This document shows, in pieces, positions 42,732-51,166 of a DNA stretch of 64,000 nt. A program made the position numbers and the translations under genes. The stretch comes from Mangrovimicrobium sediminis (GTDB lineage Bacteria; Pseudomonadota; Gammaproteobacteria; Pseudomonadales; Halieaceae): NCBI RefSeq assembly GCF_004745945.1, contig NZ_SRLE01000005.1, forward strand, positions 1 through 64,000, in the 5' to 3' direction. Under the pieces are notes generated by a model, which was not told the origin of the DNA, did not search any database, and worked only from the letters and a program-made list of their open reading frames with translations. Each line of letters opens with the position of its first letter. The stretch's first letter is position 1.

Positions 42732-44100
42732 TTCCCGCGGTTTCCAGTGCGCGCGCCGCGCGCAGGCACAGGTCCTCGCGCCAGGGCGCGGCGACCAGTT
42801 GCACACCGATCGGCAGCCCCGCCGATTCCGACCACAGCGGCACCGACACCACCGGCAGGCCCACCGCCGAAAATGGCTGGGTGAACAGGCCCAGGTTGGG
42901 TCGCAGTGCCTGCAGTTCCCCGCGCACATTCAGTGTCGTGGTACCCACCGCCGGGGCGCAGCAGGGCGTGGCCGGTGCGATGACAATATCCACTTCGCGG
43001 AACACCGCCAGCATCTGCTCCAGCCACCAGCGGCGCACCGCCTGGGCGCGCACGTACCAGCCCGCCGGCCACAGGGTGCCGGCGAGGAAGCGGTCGCGGG
43101 TGTCCGCATCGAAATCCTGCGGTCGTTGGCGCAGCCGTTCACGGTGCAGGGCGGCGCCCTCGGCATTGGTGACCAGGTAGGCGGCGGAGCGGCCGGCGTC
43201 GGCGCCGGGCAGTTCCAGTTCCCGGGATGCGCCGAGTGCCGCGGCGACCTGTGCTACTGCCGCCTGCGCTTCCGGGAAGGCGGTGCAGTCAAAATAGCCG
43301 CCGGCCACTGCGCAGCGCAGGCCATCGACGCCGAGGTCCAGCCGCTCATGGGTGGGTAGCGACGGGCGTTCGGCACAGGCCGGATCGCCGGCGTCGAAAC
43401 CCTGCAGGCAGTCGAAGGCCAGCGCCAGGTCCGCGCTGCTGCGCGCCAGCGGGCCGAGGTGGTCCAGGCTGTCGCAGAAGGGGTAGCTTCCTGTGCGCGG
43501 CAGGCGGCCGTAGGTGGGTTTGAGCCCGAACAGGCCGCACAGGGAAGACGGCACGCGAATCGAGCCGTTGGTATCCGAGCCCAGCGAAATCGGCGCCAGG
43601 CCCGCGGCGGTGGCGCTGCCGGAACCGGAGGAGGAGCCGCCGCTCATGCGCGCCGGGTCCCAGGGGTTGCGGCAGGCGCCGTAGTGTTCGTTCTCGCCGG
43701 TGAAGTCGTAGGCGTACTCGCCCATGGCCAGCGCACCGACCAGGATCGCGCCGGCGTTTTCCAGGCGCTCGACGAGTACCGCGTCGCGCGTCGCCACCGG
43801 ATTGTCGCGGTTGATCTTGCTCCCTGCCAGGGTGGTCACACCGGCGATATCGAACAGGTTTTTTACCGCGAAGGGCACGCCGGCCAGCGGGCCGGGATCC
43901 TGTCCGGCGGCGCGCCGGGCATCCAGCTGCGCGGCGCGCTCGGTGGCGCGCTGAGCCAGCACCTCGGTGAAACAGTTGAGCGTGGGGTTCAGTGCCTCGA
44001 TGCTCGCCAGGGTGTCGGCGATGATCGCCGCGGCGGAAATGTCACCGCTGCGCACAGCGTCGGCGATATCCGCGGCCAGTGGCAGGTTCGCGTCAGTCAT
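42688..44100 (-). CDS. AtzE/HpxY-type amidase (amidase signature family)
   Basis: A 470-residue amidase-signature enzyme. The catalytic Ser-cisSer-Lys triad is visible as VPFAVKNLFDIAG (Lys near 78) and MSGGSSSGSGSATAAG (near 155) with SLGSDTNGSIRVP. It belongs to the AtzE branch, which hydrolyses 1-carboxybiuret in cyanuric acid degradation or, as HpxY in Klebsiella, is tied to oxalurate breakdown. The small partner AtzG lies directly upstream, overlapping by eight bases, as in atzEG and hpxXY. Given PuuE, PucG and HpxW-like genes nearby, an oxalurate role is plausible. The frame converges on the cytochrome gene with a 44-base overlap of coding ends. Confidence 0.88.
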   Translation of the reverse strand: MTDANLPLAADIADAVRSGDISAAAIIADTLASIEALNPTLNCFTEVLAQRATERAAQLDARRAAGQDPGPLAGVPFAVKNLFDIAGVTTLAGSKINRDNPVATRDAVLVERLENAGAILVGALAMGEYAYDFTGENEHYGACRNPWDPARMSGGSSSGSGSATAAGLAPISLGSDTNGSIRVPSSLCGLFGLKPTYGRLPRTGSYPFCDSLDHLGPLARSSADLALAFDCLQGFDAGDPACAERPSLPTHERLDLGVDGLRCAVAGGYFDCTAFPEAQAAVAQVAAALGASRELELPGADAGRSAAYLVTNAEGAALHRERLRQRPQDFDADTRDRFLAGTLWPAGWYVRAQAVRRWWLEQMLAVFREVDIVIAPATPCCAPAVGTTTLNVRGELQALRPNLGLFTQPFSAVGLPVVSVPLWSESAGLPIGVQLVAAPWREDLCLRAARALETAGITLRATPPVSSAGS

Positions 44101-44305
44101 GGTTGTCGAGACCGGAGCACGACCAGGGCCGGAATACCGGCGCCGGTTCCAGTGCGTCCGCCGGCAGCGGCGCGGCGAAGACTTTTTCCGCCATGCCCTG
44201 GGCCACGCGCAGGTGAGCGAGCACACCCGCGCGGCTGTCTTCCGGGATGTCCACGCCGGCGAGCGCCGACAACTGCTCCAGCATGTCCATGTCCACCTGT
44301 TTCAT
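44093..44305 (-). CDS. AtzG/HpxX-like small subunit (DUF4089)
   Basis: A 70-residue protein: MEQLSALAGVDIPEDSRAGV-type helix (here LEQLSALAGVDIPEDSR), then VLAHLRVAQGMAEKVFAAPL and PAPVFRPW, which is the DUF4089/AtzG pattern. AtzG forms a GatC-like complex with AtzE and stabilises it. The start overlaps the permease stop (ATGA), and the end overlaps the AtzE start. It is easy to miss, as it is hidden in a longer out-of-context frame. Confidence 0.88.
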   Translation of the reverse strand: MKQVDMDMLEQLSALAGVDIPEDSRAGVLAHLRVAQGMAEKVFAAPLPADALEPAPVFRPWSCSGLDNHD

Positions 44306-45921
44306 CGCGCCTCCTGTTCGGCAAGATCGCCCGTACTGTCCCCTTCGGCGGGACCCTCGTAGCCGGCCGGCACCGGCACCTCGCGGGTACCGCGCATGGC
44401 GTGCAGGCCGGCGCCGATGGCCAGCAGGGCATAGGCCACCGCCGGGCCGGGCGATACCGCCCAGCCCACCGCCTCGCCGTGCATGAAACCGAAGAAACTG
44501 AGCAGGCAGCCGGCGAGGCTGAAGGCCGCCGCGCGCAGGTAATCGCGCTCGATGACGAACACGGCGATGGCGCCGAGCACCAGGCCGCCGAGGATGGCGC
44601 CGCCGCCCAGGGTTTCCAGGCCCTCGTAGAGTACGCCCACCGTGGCCAGCTCGGACAGGCCCACCTCGTGGGCGGAAGTGCCAGCGGCCCCCAGGGCACC
44701 ATCGATCAATGTCTTGGCCCAGGCCGCCAGGTGCGGCACCAGGGCGAGGATGATCGCCGGTGCGTGGCGCCCCGGCGATTCGCGGAACGCCTGGGCGCCG
44801 ATCAGCATGCCGATGTAGAGCAGGATGGGCAGGATGGCGACCACGGGAATGAGCGCCAGCATCAGCGAGAGGATACCGAAGCAACACAGGATGAGCACGC
44901 TGATACCGGTCACCGCCGAGTAGCCGATGCGCCCGCCCATGGCCTTCCAGCCCGGGTGGCCGATGTAAACGGCGTTGATGAACGGGTTGCCCATCAGGCA
45001 CCCGATCATGCTCACCACGCCGTCCGCGACCACCACCCGGTGGGTCGGGTAGCTGTCGCCGGCGGCCTCGGCGCTCTCCACATTGTCCATGGCTTCCACC
45101 AGGTCGTAGATGCCGAAGGGCACCGCGGTGACCAGCAGGATGCCGAGGTACTCGAAGCCGGAGAAGGTGTGGCCGATGGCCGGGATGGGCACAGAAAAAC
45201 CGAAGTCCGCGATCGCCGCGCCGATGGCGTCCACCGACATGCCGCCGTATTCCAGGCCCATGGCCGCGGCGCCCCAGGCGATGGCGGTGCCCACGGCGAT
45301 GGCGACCAGCCCCGCGGGAATGCCGCCCGGGTAGCGCACGTTGCCGAACCAGCCGGCGAGGATGATGAAAAAGCAGGTGAGGCCGATGAGCGGCGCGCCG
45401 TACATCTCCAGCGCCGGGCGCATGGAGATGAAGGTCACGGACACGCCGGCCAGGGTGCCGAGCAGCGCGGCCCGCGGTGTAATGCGGCGGATAATGGGCG
45501 CGATGTAACCGCCGAGCATGAGGATGATGCTCTGGATGAACACCCAGGCCAGGCCCGCTTCCCACGCCGCGTAAGGGTCGCCGGTGCGCGCCATGATCGG
45601 CATCATGATGACGAAAATCACGATGAACATGTGCGCCACGCCGATGCCCGAGGGCAGGGCGCAGACGTCGTCGCGGCCGGTTTCCTTCGCCAGCTTGTAG
45701 GCCAGCCAGGCGTAGTAGACGGTGCTCAGGCAGAGCATCAGGCCGGTGGCGGGCAGGATGCGCCCGAATACAAGATCGTCCGGCATCTGCAGTGCGAAAC
45801 GCAGCAGGCCGGTGAGCACCAGCAGGTTGACCAGGATGTTGGTGCCGAAGCCGAACAGCGCGTTCCAGTCCCCCGGTGACCAGAAACGCGGTTTAAAATC
45901 CCTCTTTGTCGTCGTGTCCAT
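44302..45921 (-). CDS. NCS2-family permease, long form
   Basis: A 539-residue membrane protein with about 12-14 helices. WNALFGFGTNILVNLLVLTGLLRF, ALPSGIGVAHMFI, PFGIYDLVEAMDNVESAEAAG and GCLMGNPFINAVYIGHPGWKAMG (each cited in part) place it in a divergent NCS2/AzgA-like group. The last 60 residues form a hydrophilic tail. The substrate is probably a nucleobase-like ring, as for the family. It is the fourth gene of a six-gene coupled operon: its start lies within the end of the isochorismatase-type gene, and its stop overlaps atzG. Confidence 0.85.
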   Translation of the reverse strand: MDTTTKRDFKPRFWSPGDWNALFGFGTNILVNLLVLTGLLRFALQMPDDLVFGRILPATGLMLCLSTVYYAWLAYKLAKETGRDDVCALPSGIGVAHMFIVIFVIMMPIMARTGDPYAAWEAGLAWVFIQSIILMLGGYIAPIIRRITPRAALLGTLAGVSVTFISMRPALEMYGAPLIGLTCFFIILAGWFGNVRYPGGIPAGLVAIAVGTAIAWGAAAMGLEYGGMSVDAIGAAIADFGFSVPIPAIGHTFSGFEYLGILLVTAVPFGIYDLVEAMDNVESAEAAGDSYPTHRVVVADGVVSMIGCLMGNPFINAVYIGHPGWKAMGGRIGYSAVTGISVLILCCFGILSLMLALIPVVAILPILLYIGMLIGAQAFRESPGRHAPAIILALVPHLAAWAKTLIDGALGAAGTSAHEVGLSELATVGVLYEGLETLGGGAILGGLVLGAIAVFVIERDYLRAAAFSLAGCLLSFFGFMHGEAVGWAVSPGPAVAYALLAIGAGLHAMRGTREVPVPAGYEGPAEGDSTGDLAEQEAR

Positions 45922-46594
45922 CTCGCTTCCCCCCGAAAGCCTCGATAATGGCGTCCGCGGTCGTCACTGCGCCGAAGATGCCGCCCTGGGCGCTGATCAT
46001 TGCCAGGCCCACCTTGTGAAACTCCTCGAAATAGGAACCGCAGCAGTCGCCGGGCACCAGCACCCGGTAGCCGCGGTCATTGGCCTCGCGCACTGTGGTG
46101 TGCACGCACACCTCGGTGGTCACGCCGCAGACGATGAGGTCGCGCACCCCGGCGCTGCGCAGCAGCAGGTCCAGGTCGGTGGCGAAGAAGGCGCCCTTGC
46201 CGGGCTTGTCGATCACCACTTCGCCGGGCAATGGATAAAGTTCTTCGATGATGTCGTGGCCCGCCTCGCCGCGTACCAGGATGCGGCCCATGGGGCCGGC
46301 GTCGCCGATCTTGCGGCCCGGCGCACAGCGCGCCTGTTTTTCCGGGTGCACGTCTTCCAAACCGGGGCGGTGCCCCTCGCGGGTATGCAGCACCGGCACG
46401 CCCGCGGCGCGCATCGCCTGCATCAGGCGGCCGCAGGGCTCGACGCAGGCGCGCAGCAGGGAGACGTCGTTGCCCAGGGATTCGCCGAAGCCGCCGGGCT
46501 CGAGGAAATCCCGCTGCATGTCGATCACCAGCAGGGCGGTGGCGGCCGGGTCCAGGGCGACGGGGGCGGGTTGGGCATCGACGGTGACGGACAT
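45893..46594 (-). CDS. Isochorismatase-family cysteine hydrolase (biuret/carbamoyl amidohydrolase-like)
   Basis: A 233-residue cysteine hydrolase. The catalytic Asp-Lys-Cys triad is seen in LLVIDMQRDFLEPGG, VIDKPGKGAFFATDLD and VCGVTTEVCVHTTVREA. Related enzymes cleave biuret (BiuH), N-carbamoylsarcosine or ureidoacrylate (RutB), all amide or ureido bonds in nitrogen catabolism. The ATG at 46594 overlaps the stop of the CodA-like gene, and the 3' end overlaps the permease start by 29 bases. Which substrate applies cannot be told from sequence alone. Confidence 0.87.
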   Translation of the reverse strand: MSVTVDAQPAPVALDPAATALLVIDMQRDFLEPGGFGESLGNDVSLLRACVEPCGRLMQAMRAAGVPVLHTREGHRPGLEDVHPEKQARCAPGRKIGDAGPMGRILVRGEAGHDIIEELYPLPGEVVIDKPGKGAFFATDLDLLLRSAGVRDLIVCGVTTEVCVHTTVREANDRGYRVLVPGDCCGSYFEEFHKVGLAMISAQGGIFGAVTTADAIIEAFGGKRDGHDDKEGF

Positions 46595-47856
46595 CACGAG
46601 GCCTCCATGGCGGTGGGCAGCCACTGCGTGGACAGGGTCTGTTCCAGTACCGGCCGCCCGGCGAAATACACTGCGCGGCGCAGCGGGCGCTCGCACAGGG
46701 CGGCGCGCAGGTCGGCGCAGTCGAGCAGGGAAAAATGCGCGGGGCTGCCGACGGCGAGCGTCGCCGCCTCGATCCCCAGCGCCCGCGCCGGGTTGGCGCT
46801 GGCGAGTGCCAGCAGGGTGGCGCTGTCCGCGCCGTCCAGCTGCGCCACGTGAGCGAGCAGGGCGCTCTGTGCCAGCGGGTCGTAATCGCCCCAGGGCTGG
46901 AAGGGGTCCTGCACGTTGTCGCCGCCCACTGCGACGTTGATGCCCGCGTCCAGCAGTTCTGCGACCGGGGGAATGCCGCGCGGGGTCGGTTGTGCTTCGC
47001 GCCCCATCAATACGAGGTTGCAGGCGGGCAGGGTGATCACGCTGATGCCGGCGCGCTGTACCAGGTCGATGACTTCAGCGCGCTGTGCGTCGGGCAGGAA
47101 GCCCAGCGAACAGCAGTGACTGGCGGCCACCGGGCCGCGCCAGTCGAGTTCGATGCAGCGCTGTGCGAGATGGCGCAGGCAGGGGCTGGCCGGGTCCTCG
47201 GTCTCGTCGATGTGCAGGTCCAGGGGGCGGCCGTACTGCGTGGCCAGGTCCAGCGCCGCGTCCACTGCCGCTTCCGGCGCCGCGCACAGGGCCGGCGTGC
47301 CGCCGACCGCGACAGCGCCCATCTGCAGGGCCTCGGCGAAAATCGCGCGGCCGTCGGCGTCGGCGAGGTTGCCGAGCACGGTGAATTCCGCGGTGATGCG
47401 CCCGGACCAGCGCTGGGCCAGGCCGAGCATGGCGTCGAGCACCGCGAGTTCCTCCGCGCTGCCCAGGTCGATGTGCGAGCGCAGGTAGCACACGCCGGCG
47501 GAGACCGCCCGTTGCAGTGCGCGCTCTGCCCGACTCACGACATCTTCGATGCTGCGCTGGCGCTTGTATTCACGCATCGCGGCGATGGCGTCGCACAGCG
47601 CGCCGCGGCCGCTGCTGCCGGACACCAGGTGGCAGTCGTGGCTGTAGGTCTTGTCCAGGTGAGCGTGGGGTTCCACCAGTCCGGGCAGGGCCAGGGCGCC
47701 GCCCGCGTTGCGCACGCTGGCGGCGGGCAGGTCGGCGTCCGCGCCGAGGTGGGCGATGCGCCCGTCGCGCAGTCCCAGGCAGTGGGCGCCGCTCTGGCCG
47801 GGCAGGCGCAGGTCGCGCAGCAGCAGGTCGAAGGCCTGGCTGCTGCCTTCGTTCAC
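46594..47856 (-). CDS. CodA-like amidohydrolase (cytosine/creatinine deaminase type)
   Basis: A 420-residue amidohydrolase. Metal and catalytic motifs: LVEPHAHLDKTY (near 60), LRSHIDLG, DLHIDETEDP, ASHCCSLGFL and GGDNVQDPFQPWG, the hallmark series of cytosine deaminase CodA and its relatives (creatinine iminohydrolase, AtzC-type, isoguanine deaminase). It starts at GTG, overlapping the FAD-oxidase stop (GTGA), which explains the lack of a normal ATG. Substrate probably an aminated ring compound. Confidence 0.87.
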   Translation of the reverse strand: MNEGSSQAFDLLLRDLRLPGQSGAHCLGLRDGRIAHLGADADLPAASVRNAGGALALPGLVEPHAHLDKTYSHDCHLVSGSSGRGALCDAIAAMREYKRQRSIEDVVSRAERALQRAVSAGVCYLRSHIDLGSAEELAVLDAMLGLAQRWSGRITAEFTVLGNLADADGRAIFAEALQMGAVAVGGTPALCAAPEAAVDAALDLATQYGRPLDLHIDETEDPASPCLRHLAQRCIELDWRGPVAASHCCSLGFLPDAQRAEVIDLVQRAGISVITLPACNLVLMGREAQPTPRGIPPVAELLDAGINVAVGGDNVQDPFQPWGDYDPLAQSALLAHVAQLDGADSATLLALASANPARALGIEAATLAVGSPAHFSLLDCADLRAALCERPLRRAVYFAGRPVLEQTLSTQWLPTAMEAS

Positions 47857-49220
47857 GCTTGCTCCAGGGCGTGCAGGTGGCCGGGGTTGAGCAGGTGCTG
47901 CGGGTCCCAGCGGTCCTTGGCGGTGAGCATGCCGGGGTTGTACCAGCGCACGTCCTCGTCGAGGTAGTGGGTGTGCGGATTGGCGATGGTGATGCCGTTC
48001 TCCTCGCTCCAGGCCATCAGCTCCCATAGCGCGTCCTTGTTCTCGAAGCGCACGACGGCGAGGCCCGCCGCCCTCACCGCGCCGCTCTCCGGGTCGGTGA
48101 CGAACTCCAGGTGGGTCTGCACGCTGTCGCCGTATTTAGCCTTGCGCAGGTCCAGTTGCTCCTGCAGCCGGGCCATGTCGAAACCCTCCTGCAAATAGGT
48201 GAGCGAGGGGTCGAACTTCATGGCCCACTGGGTGGTGTGGTTCCAGGTGAAGTCGTAGATCTGGAAGCCCTTGCCGCCCAGCGGCAGTTCCGGCGCCGGC
48301 TGGTGGTAGGTGTTGCGCAGGCCGCGCTCGGCCATCCAGGCGCCGACGGTGTCCGGGTCCTGGTCGCTGATCAGAAACAGCAGGGCCTCGCCCTCGGGGC
48401 AGGCCTCGCGTTTCACCAGCGGTTTGAAGTAGCTGGGGATGGGCCACTCGAAGGCGCTGACCAGGCGCTTGGACAGCGCCGGGTCGGCCGCCGCAGCCGC
48501 GCCGGCGGCGACCACCGTGGCGAAGTCCGGGGCGGCAAAGATGTACTGCTGCCAGTCGCGGCGCGGGGCCAGGGCGAAGTCCACCTCGGTGACGAAGGCG
48601 GTGAGGCCGCAGTTGTGCAGCACATCGCGCAGCGCCTCCTGGCCGCCCAGCTCGACACGCTGGGGTTGTTCCTCGATGGTCAGGATGCTCACCCCGCGCA
48701 CGTTGTCGAGGTCGCGCAGCATGCCCCAGTTGACCGAGCCGATCCCGCCGCTGCCGCCGGTGATGAAGCCTGCGGCGCTGGAGGTGCCGATGGTGCTGGG
48801 GAACATGCGCAGCTCACCGCCGCAGTCGGCGGCACGCTGCTCGATGGTCCACAGGTTGACCCCGGCTTCGACGCGGGCGTGGTCTGCATCCAGGTCGATG
48901 ATGCGGTTCATGCGCCGCGTGTTGATCATCAGCCCGCCGTGCAGCGGCACGCCCTGGCCGTAGTTGCCGGTGCCGCCGCCGCGCGGGGTGAGCGGCACCT
49001 GCTCGCGCACGGCCAGGGTGATCAGGGCCGCGAGTTCCTCCTGGCTGGCGGGGAAGGCGATGGCGTCCGCCTGGCAGTCGTCCAGCAGCGGCGTCAGTAC
49101 CGGCGAGAAATGGAAGCAATCGCGTGAGCCGGAGCGCAGGGCGCGCGGGGCGAGTTCGAGGAATTGGGCCCCGACAATGTCGGCGGCGGCGGAGAGAAAC
49201 TCGGGACTGCAGCGATTCAA
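47853..49220 (-). CDS. FAD-binding oxidase (VAO/PCMH family)
   Basis: A 455-residue flavoprotein. The FAD-binding loop VPLTPRGGGTGNYGQGVPLH is near 75, with SSAAGFITGGSGGIGSVNWG near 145, both typical of the GlcD/VAO fold. Substrate unknown. It starts at TTG (49220) with an AGGA ribosome-binding site. It is the first gene of a six-gene, fully overlapping operon with a deaminase, a carbamoyl-type hydrolase, a permease and AtzG/AtzE, so it may carry out an oxidative step on a nitrogen heterocycle. A sigma-54 promoter lies 53-68 bases upstream. Confidence 0.88.
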   Translation of the reverse strand: MNRCSPEFLSAAADIVGAQFLELAPRALRSGSRDCFHFSPVLTPLLDDCQADAIAFPASQEELAALITLAVREQVPLTPRGGGTGNYGQGVPLHGGLMINTRRMNRIIDLDADHARVEAGVNLWTIEQRAADCGGELRMFPSTIGTSSAAGFITGGSGGIGSVNWGMLRDLDNVRGVSILTIEEQPQRVELGGQEALRDVLHNCGLTAFVTEVDFALAPRRDWQQYIFAAPDFATVVAAGAAAAADPALSKRLVSAFEWPIPSYFKPLVKREACPEGEALLFLISDQDPDTVGAWMAERGLRNTYHQPAPELPLGGKGFQIYDFTWNHTTQWAMKFDPSLTYLQEGFDMARLQEQLDLRKAKYGDSVQTHLEFVTDPESGAVRAAGLAVVRFENKDALWELMAWSEENGITIANPHTHYLDEDVRWYNPGMLTAKDRWDPQHLLNPGHLHALEQA

Positions 49221-49272
49221 GGTGTTTTCCTACCGGTTGGTTCTAAGTTGGGCATTGGTTGGCGGGGTTCGC

Positions 49273-49288
49273 AGCAAGGAACATGCCA
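49273..49288 (-). promoter_or_regulatory. Sigma-54 promoter of the FAD-oxidase/AtzEG operon
   Basis: The minus strand reads TGGCATGTTCCTTGCT: one change (T for C) from TGGCACG-N4-TTGCW with correct spacing. Predicted transcription from about 49262 leaves a 42-base leader before the TTG start. Confidence 0.7.
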
Positions 49289-49340
49289 TGCGCAAGGGGC
49301 TGGAAACACGGGCTGTTTCGGGGGATTGGCACAGGCACAA

Positions 49341-49357
49341 CGCACCGATGCAGTGCG
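49341..49357 (-). promoter_or_regulatory. NtrC-like dyad upstream of the FAD-oxidase promoter
   Basis: GCAC-CGATGCA-GTGC is a perfect GCAC-N7-GTGC dyad, centred about 87 bases before the predicted sigma-54 start. The flanking and central consensus positions fit less well than at the receptor site. It lies inside the larger TTGGCACA/TGTGCCAA inverted repeat. Confidence 0.45.
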
Positions 49358-49572
49358 CCGCGCTCGAAAAATGTGCCAAACGATCAAGATTTCGCGGATG
49401 GGCGTTGACGCTGGCGGGGGCGCGGGGGCGGTCCGGGCCTGTACCGCGGGCGCTTTGCGCACCCGGGCATCAATCTTGCTTGCGATGATGCCCGATGCGC
49501 CGCATGGCGTCGAGAGTTCTGTTCGGGCCGCGCCCGCTATCTGTCCGGGCTGCGCCCGTTTAAGGAGATTGC

Positions 49573-50112
49573 GTGAATCACCCACTGCTGCAGGCGCCCG
49601 CCGGGCCCCGCTGCATGAAAGCCCTGCTCACCGCGCTGGTGGCGGTGTTCGCCCTGCTGGTGGCGGCCAATAACGTCACCGACTACAACTCCAACTTCCA
49701 GTTCGTGCAGCACGTGCTGAGCATGGACACCACCTTCGAGGGCAACCGCCTGATGTGGCGCGCCATCGACAGCCCCTGGGTCCACCACCTGGCCTACTGG
49801 CTGATCATCGCCATGGAATTCGCCGTCGGCATCATCAGCGCCCTCGGCGCCCGCGCCCTGTTCGCCGCGCGCCACGCCCCCGCGGCGCAGTACCGGGGCG
49901 CCGCCATGCTGGCGAGCTGGGGCATGGTGCTGGGCATCGCCCTGTGGTTCGGCGGCTTCATGGCGGTGGGCGCGGAGTGGTTCCTGATGTGGCAGTCGGA
50001 AGGCTGGAACGGCCAGCAGGCCGCGTTCCGCTTCATCATGTGCCTGTTCGGCACGCTGCTGTTCCTCAACCTGCCTGAGGCCGGCCCCGCGCCCGCCGAC
50101 GAAACTCACTGA
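49573..50112 (+). CDS. DUF2165-family small membrane protein
   Basis: A 179-residue inner-membrane protein with four helices. KALLTALVAVFALLVAANNVTDYNSNFQFVQHVLSMDTTF (cited in part), HHLAYWLIIAMEF and FGGFMAVGAEWFLMWQS mark the DUF2165 family, of unknown function. It starts at GTG with the strong ribosome-binding site AAGGAGA five to six bases before. It leads the plus-strand operon with the dioxygenase, deaminase and permease. Role unknown. Confidence 0.85.
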   Translation: MNHPLLQAPAGPRCMKALLTALVAVFALLVAANNVTDYNSNFQFVQHVLSMDTTFEGNRLMWRAIDSPWVHHLAYWLIIAMEFAVGIISALGARALFAARHAPAAQYRGAAMLASWGMVLGIALWFGGFMAVGAEWFLMWQSEGWNGQQAAFRFIMCLFGTLLFLNLPEAGPAPADETH

Positions 50113-50128
50113 CTACGAGCGATATTTT

Positions 50129-51166
50129 ATGAGCGACAACGCATCCGGACCGGCTGCCGCGCCGGCGCCCGAACTGCTTGAAGAGCTGCGCCGTGAACAG
50201 CGCATGGGCGGCGCCGGCACCGAGGACGCCGCGCGCAGCATCCCGGTCATCGACCTCAGCGAGGGCGTGCACAGCCAGGCGGAAATCGACGACCTGCTGT
50301 GGGACGCCGCAGAAAACCACGGCTTTTTCCAGCTGGTCGGCCATGGCTTCGGCGCCGCGGAGCTGGACCGCGCCTTTGCCATGGCGCAGGCCTTCTTCGA
50401 GTTGCCCAGGGAGGTCAAGCAGCAGTACCCCCTGCGTGAGGCCAGCAACGCGGGCTGGGAGTACATGGCGCAGGTGCGGCCCTCCACCGGTACGGCGGAT
50501 CACAAGGAGTCCTACCAGGTGACGCGGCCGCGTATGGATGGTCTGTGGCCGGACGACGAGGAACTCGCCGGCTTCCGCGAGGCCATGCTGCTGTTCGAAG
50601 CCAAGGCCTGGCGCCTGGCCATGCGTGTGCTGTCGAGCTTCGCGCGCAAGCTGGGCTTCGCCGATGATTTCTTCACCGCGGCCCACGACCCGTCCTCGCC
50701 GAGGTACCAGAGCACCCTGCGCCTGCTGCACTACTTCGGCAGCGAGGGCGGTGACACCCCCGGCGGCCAGTGGCGGGCCGGTGCGCACACGGATTTCGAC
50801 TGCCTCACCCTGCTGTTCCAGCGCGACGGCCAGGGTGGCCTGCAGGTCTGCCCCGGCAAGGAGCGCGAGTCCGGCGCGTGGACACCGGTGCCGCCGGACA
50901 GCGCGCGCATCACCTGCAACATCGGCGACATGTTGATGCGCTGGAGCGACGACCAGCTGCGCTCCACCCTGCACCGGGTGCGCATGCCGCTGGCCGGCGA
51001 GGACGCCGGCGACCGCTACACCCTGGCCTTCTTCGCCCAGGCCAACTGCGACCAGCTGATCCGCGGGCCGCAGGAGAAGTACCCGCCGATCCTCGCCCGC
51101 GACTACCTGAACCAGCGCATCGGCGCCAACTTCGCCGCGCTGCAGGCGCACGACGATGCGTCCTGA
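50129..51166 (+). CDS. 2-oxoglutarate/Fe(II) dioxygenase, isopenicillin-N-synthase-like
   Basis: A 345-residue non-haem iron enzyme. IPVIDLSEG (near 30) begins the DIOX_N domain. The iron ligands are HTDFD (near 220) and the histidine in STLHRVRMP (near 285); RYTLAFF carries the arginine expected to bind the co-substrate. NIGDMLMRWSDDQL precedes the last histidine, as in the family. In this operon, with a deaminase and an NCS2 permease, it may hydroxylate a purine or pyrimidine ring; other IPNS-like enzymes act on many small molecules, so the substrate is open. Confidence 0.88.
   Translation: MSDNASGPAAAPAPELLEELRREQRMGGAGTEDAARSIPVIDLSEGVHSQAEIDDLLWDAAENHGFFQLVGHGFGAAELDRAFAMAQAFFELPREVKQQYPLREASNAGWEYMAQVRPSTGTADHKESYQVTRPRMDGLWPDDEELAGFREAMLLFEAKAWRLAMRVLSSFARKLGFADDFFTAAHDPSSPRYQSTLRLLHYFGSEGGDTPGGQWRAGAHTDFDCLTLLFQRDGQGGLQVCPGKERESGAWTPVPPDSARITCNIGDMLMRWSDDQLRSTLHRVRMPLAGEDAGDRYTLAFFAQANCDQLIRGPQEKYPPILARDYLNQRIGANFAALQAHDDAS

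Larger units (their letters stand above)
49221..49572. other. Divergent regulatory region, FAD-oxidase operon and DUF2165 operon
   Basis: This 352-base gap holds no gene. It contains a sigma-54 promoter towards the FAD oxidase (49273-49288), an NtrC-like dyad (49341-49357), and an inverted repeat TTGGCACA/TGTGCCAA at 49326-49333 and 49372-49379 framing that dyad. No sigma-54 or clear sigma-70 element was found for the plus-strand DUF2165 operon; only its strong ribosome-binding site AAGGAGA (49562-49568) is evident. Confidence 0.6.

Noticed and set aside
44093-45565. A 490-codon minus-strand frame ending in the AtzG sequence
   Set aside because: Only its last 70 codons are protein-like; the rest is an out-of-frame reading of the NCS2 permease gene.
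49325-49341. TTGGCACAGGCACAACG on the plus strand as a sigma-54 promoter for the DUF2165 operon
   Set aside because: There is no TTGC at the -12 position; only the -24 half fits.
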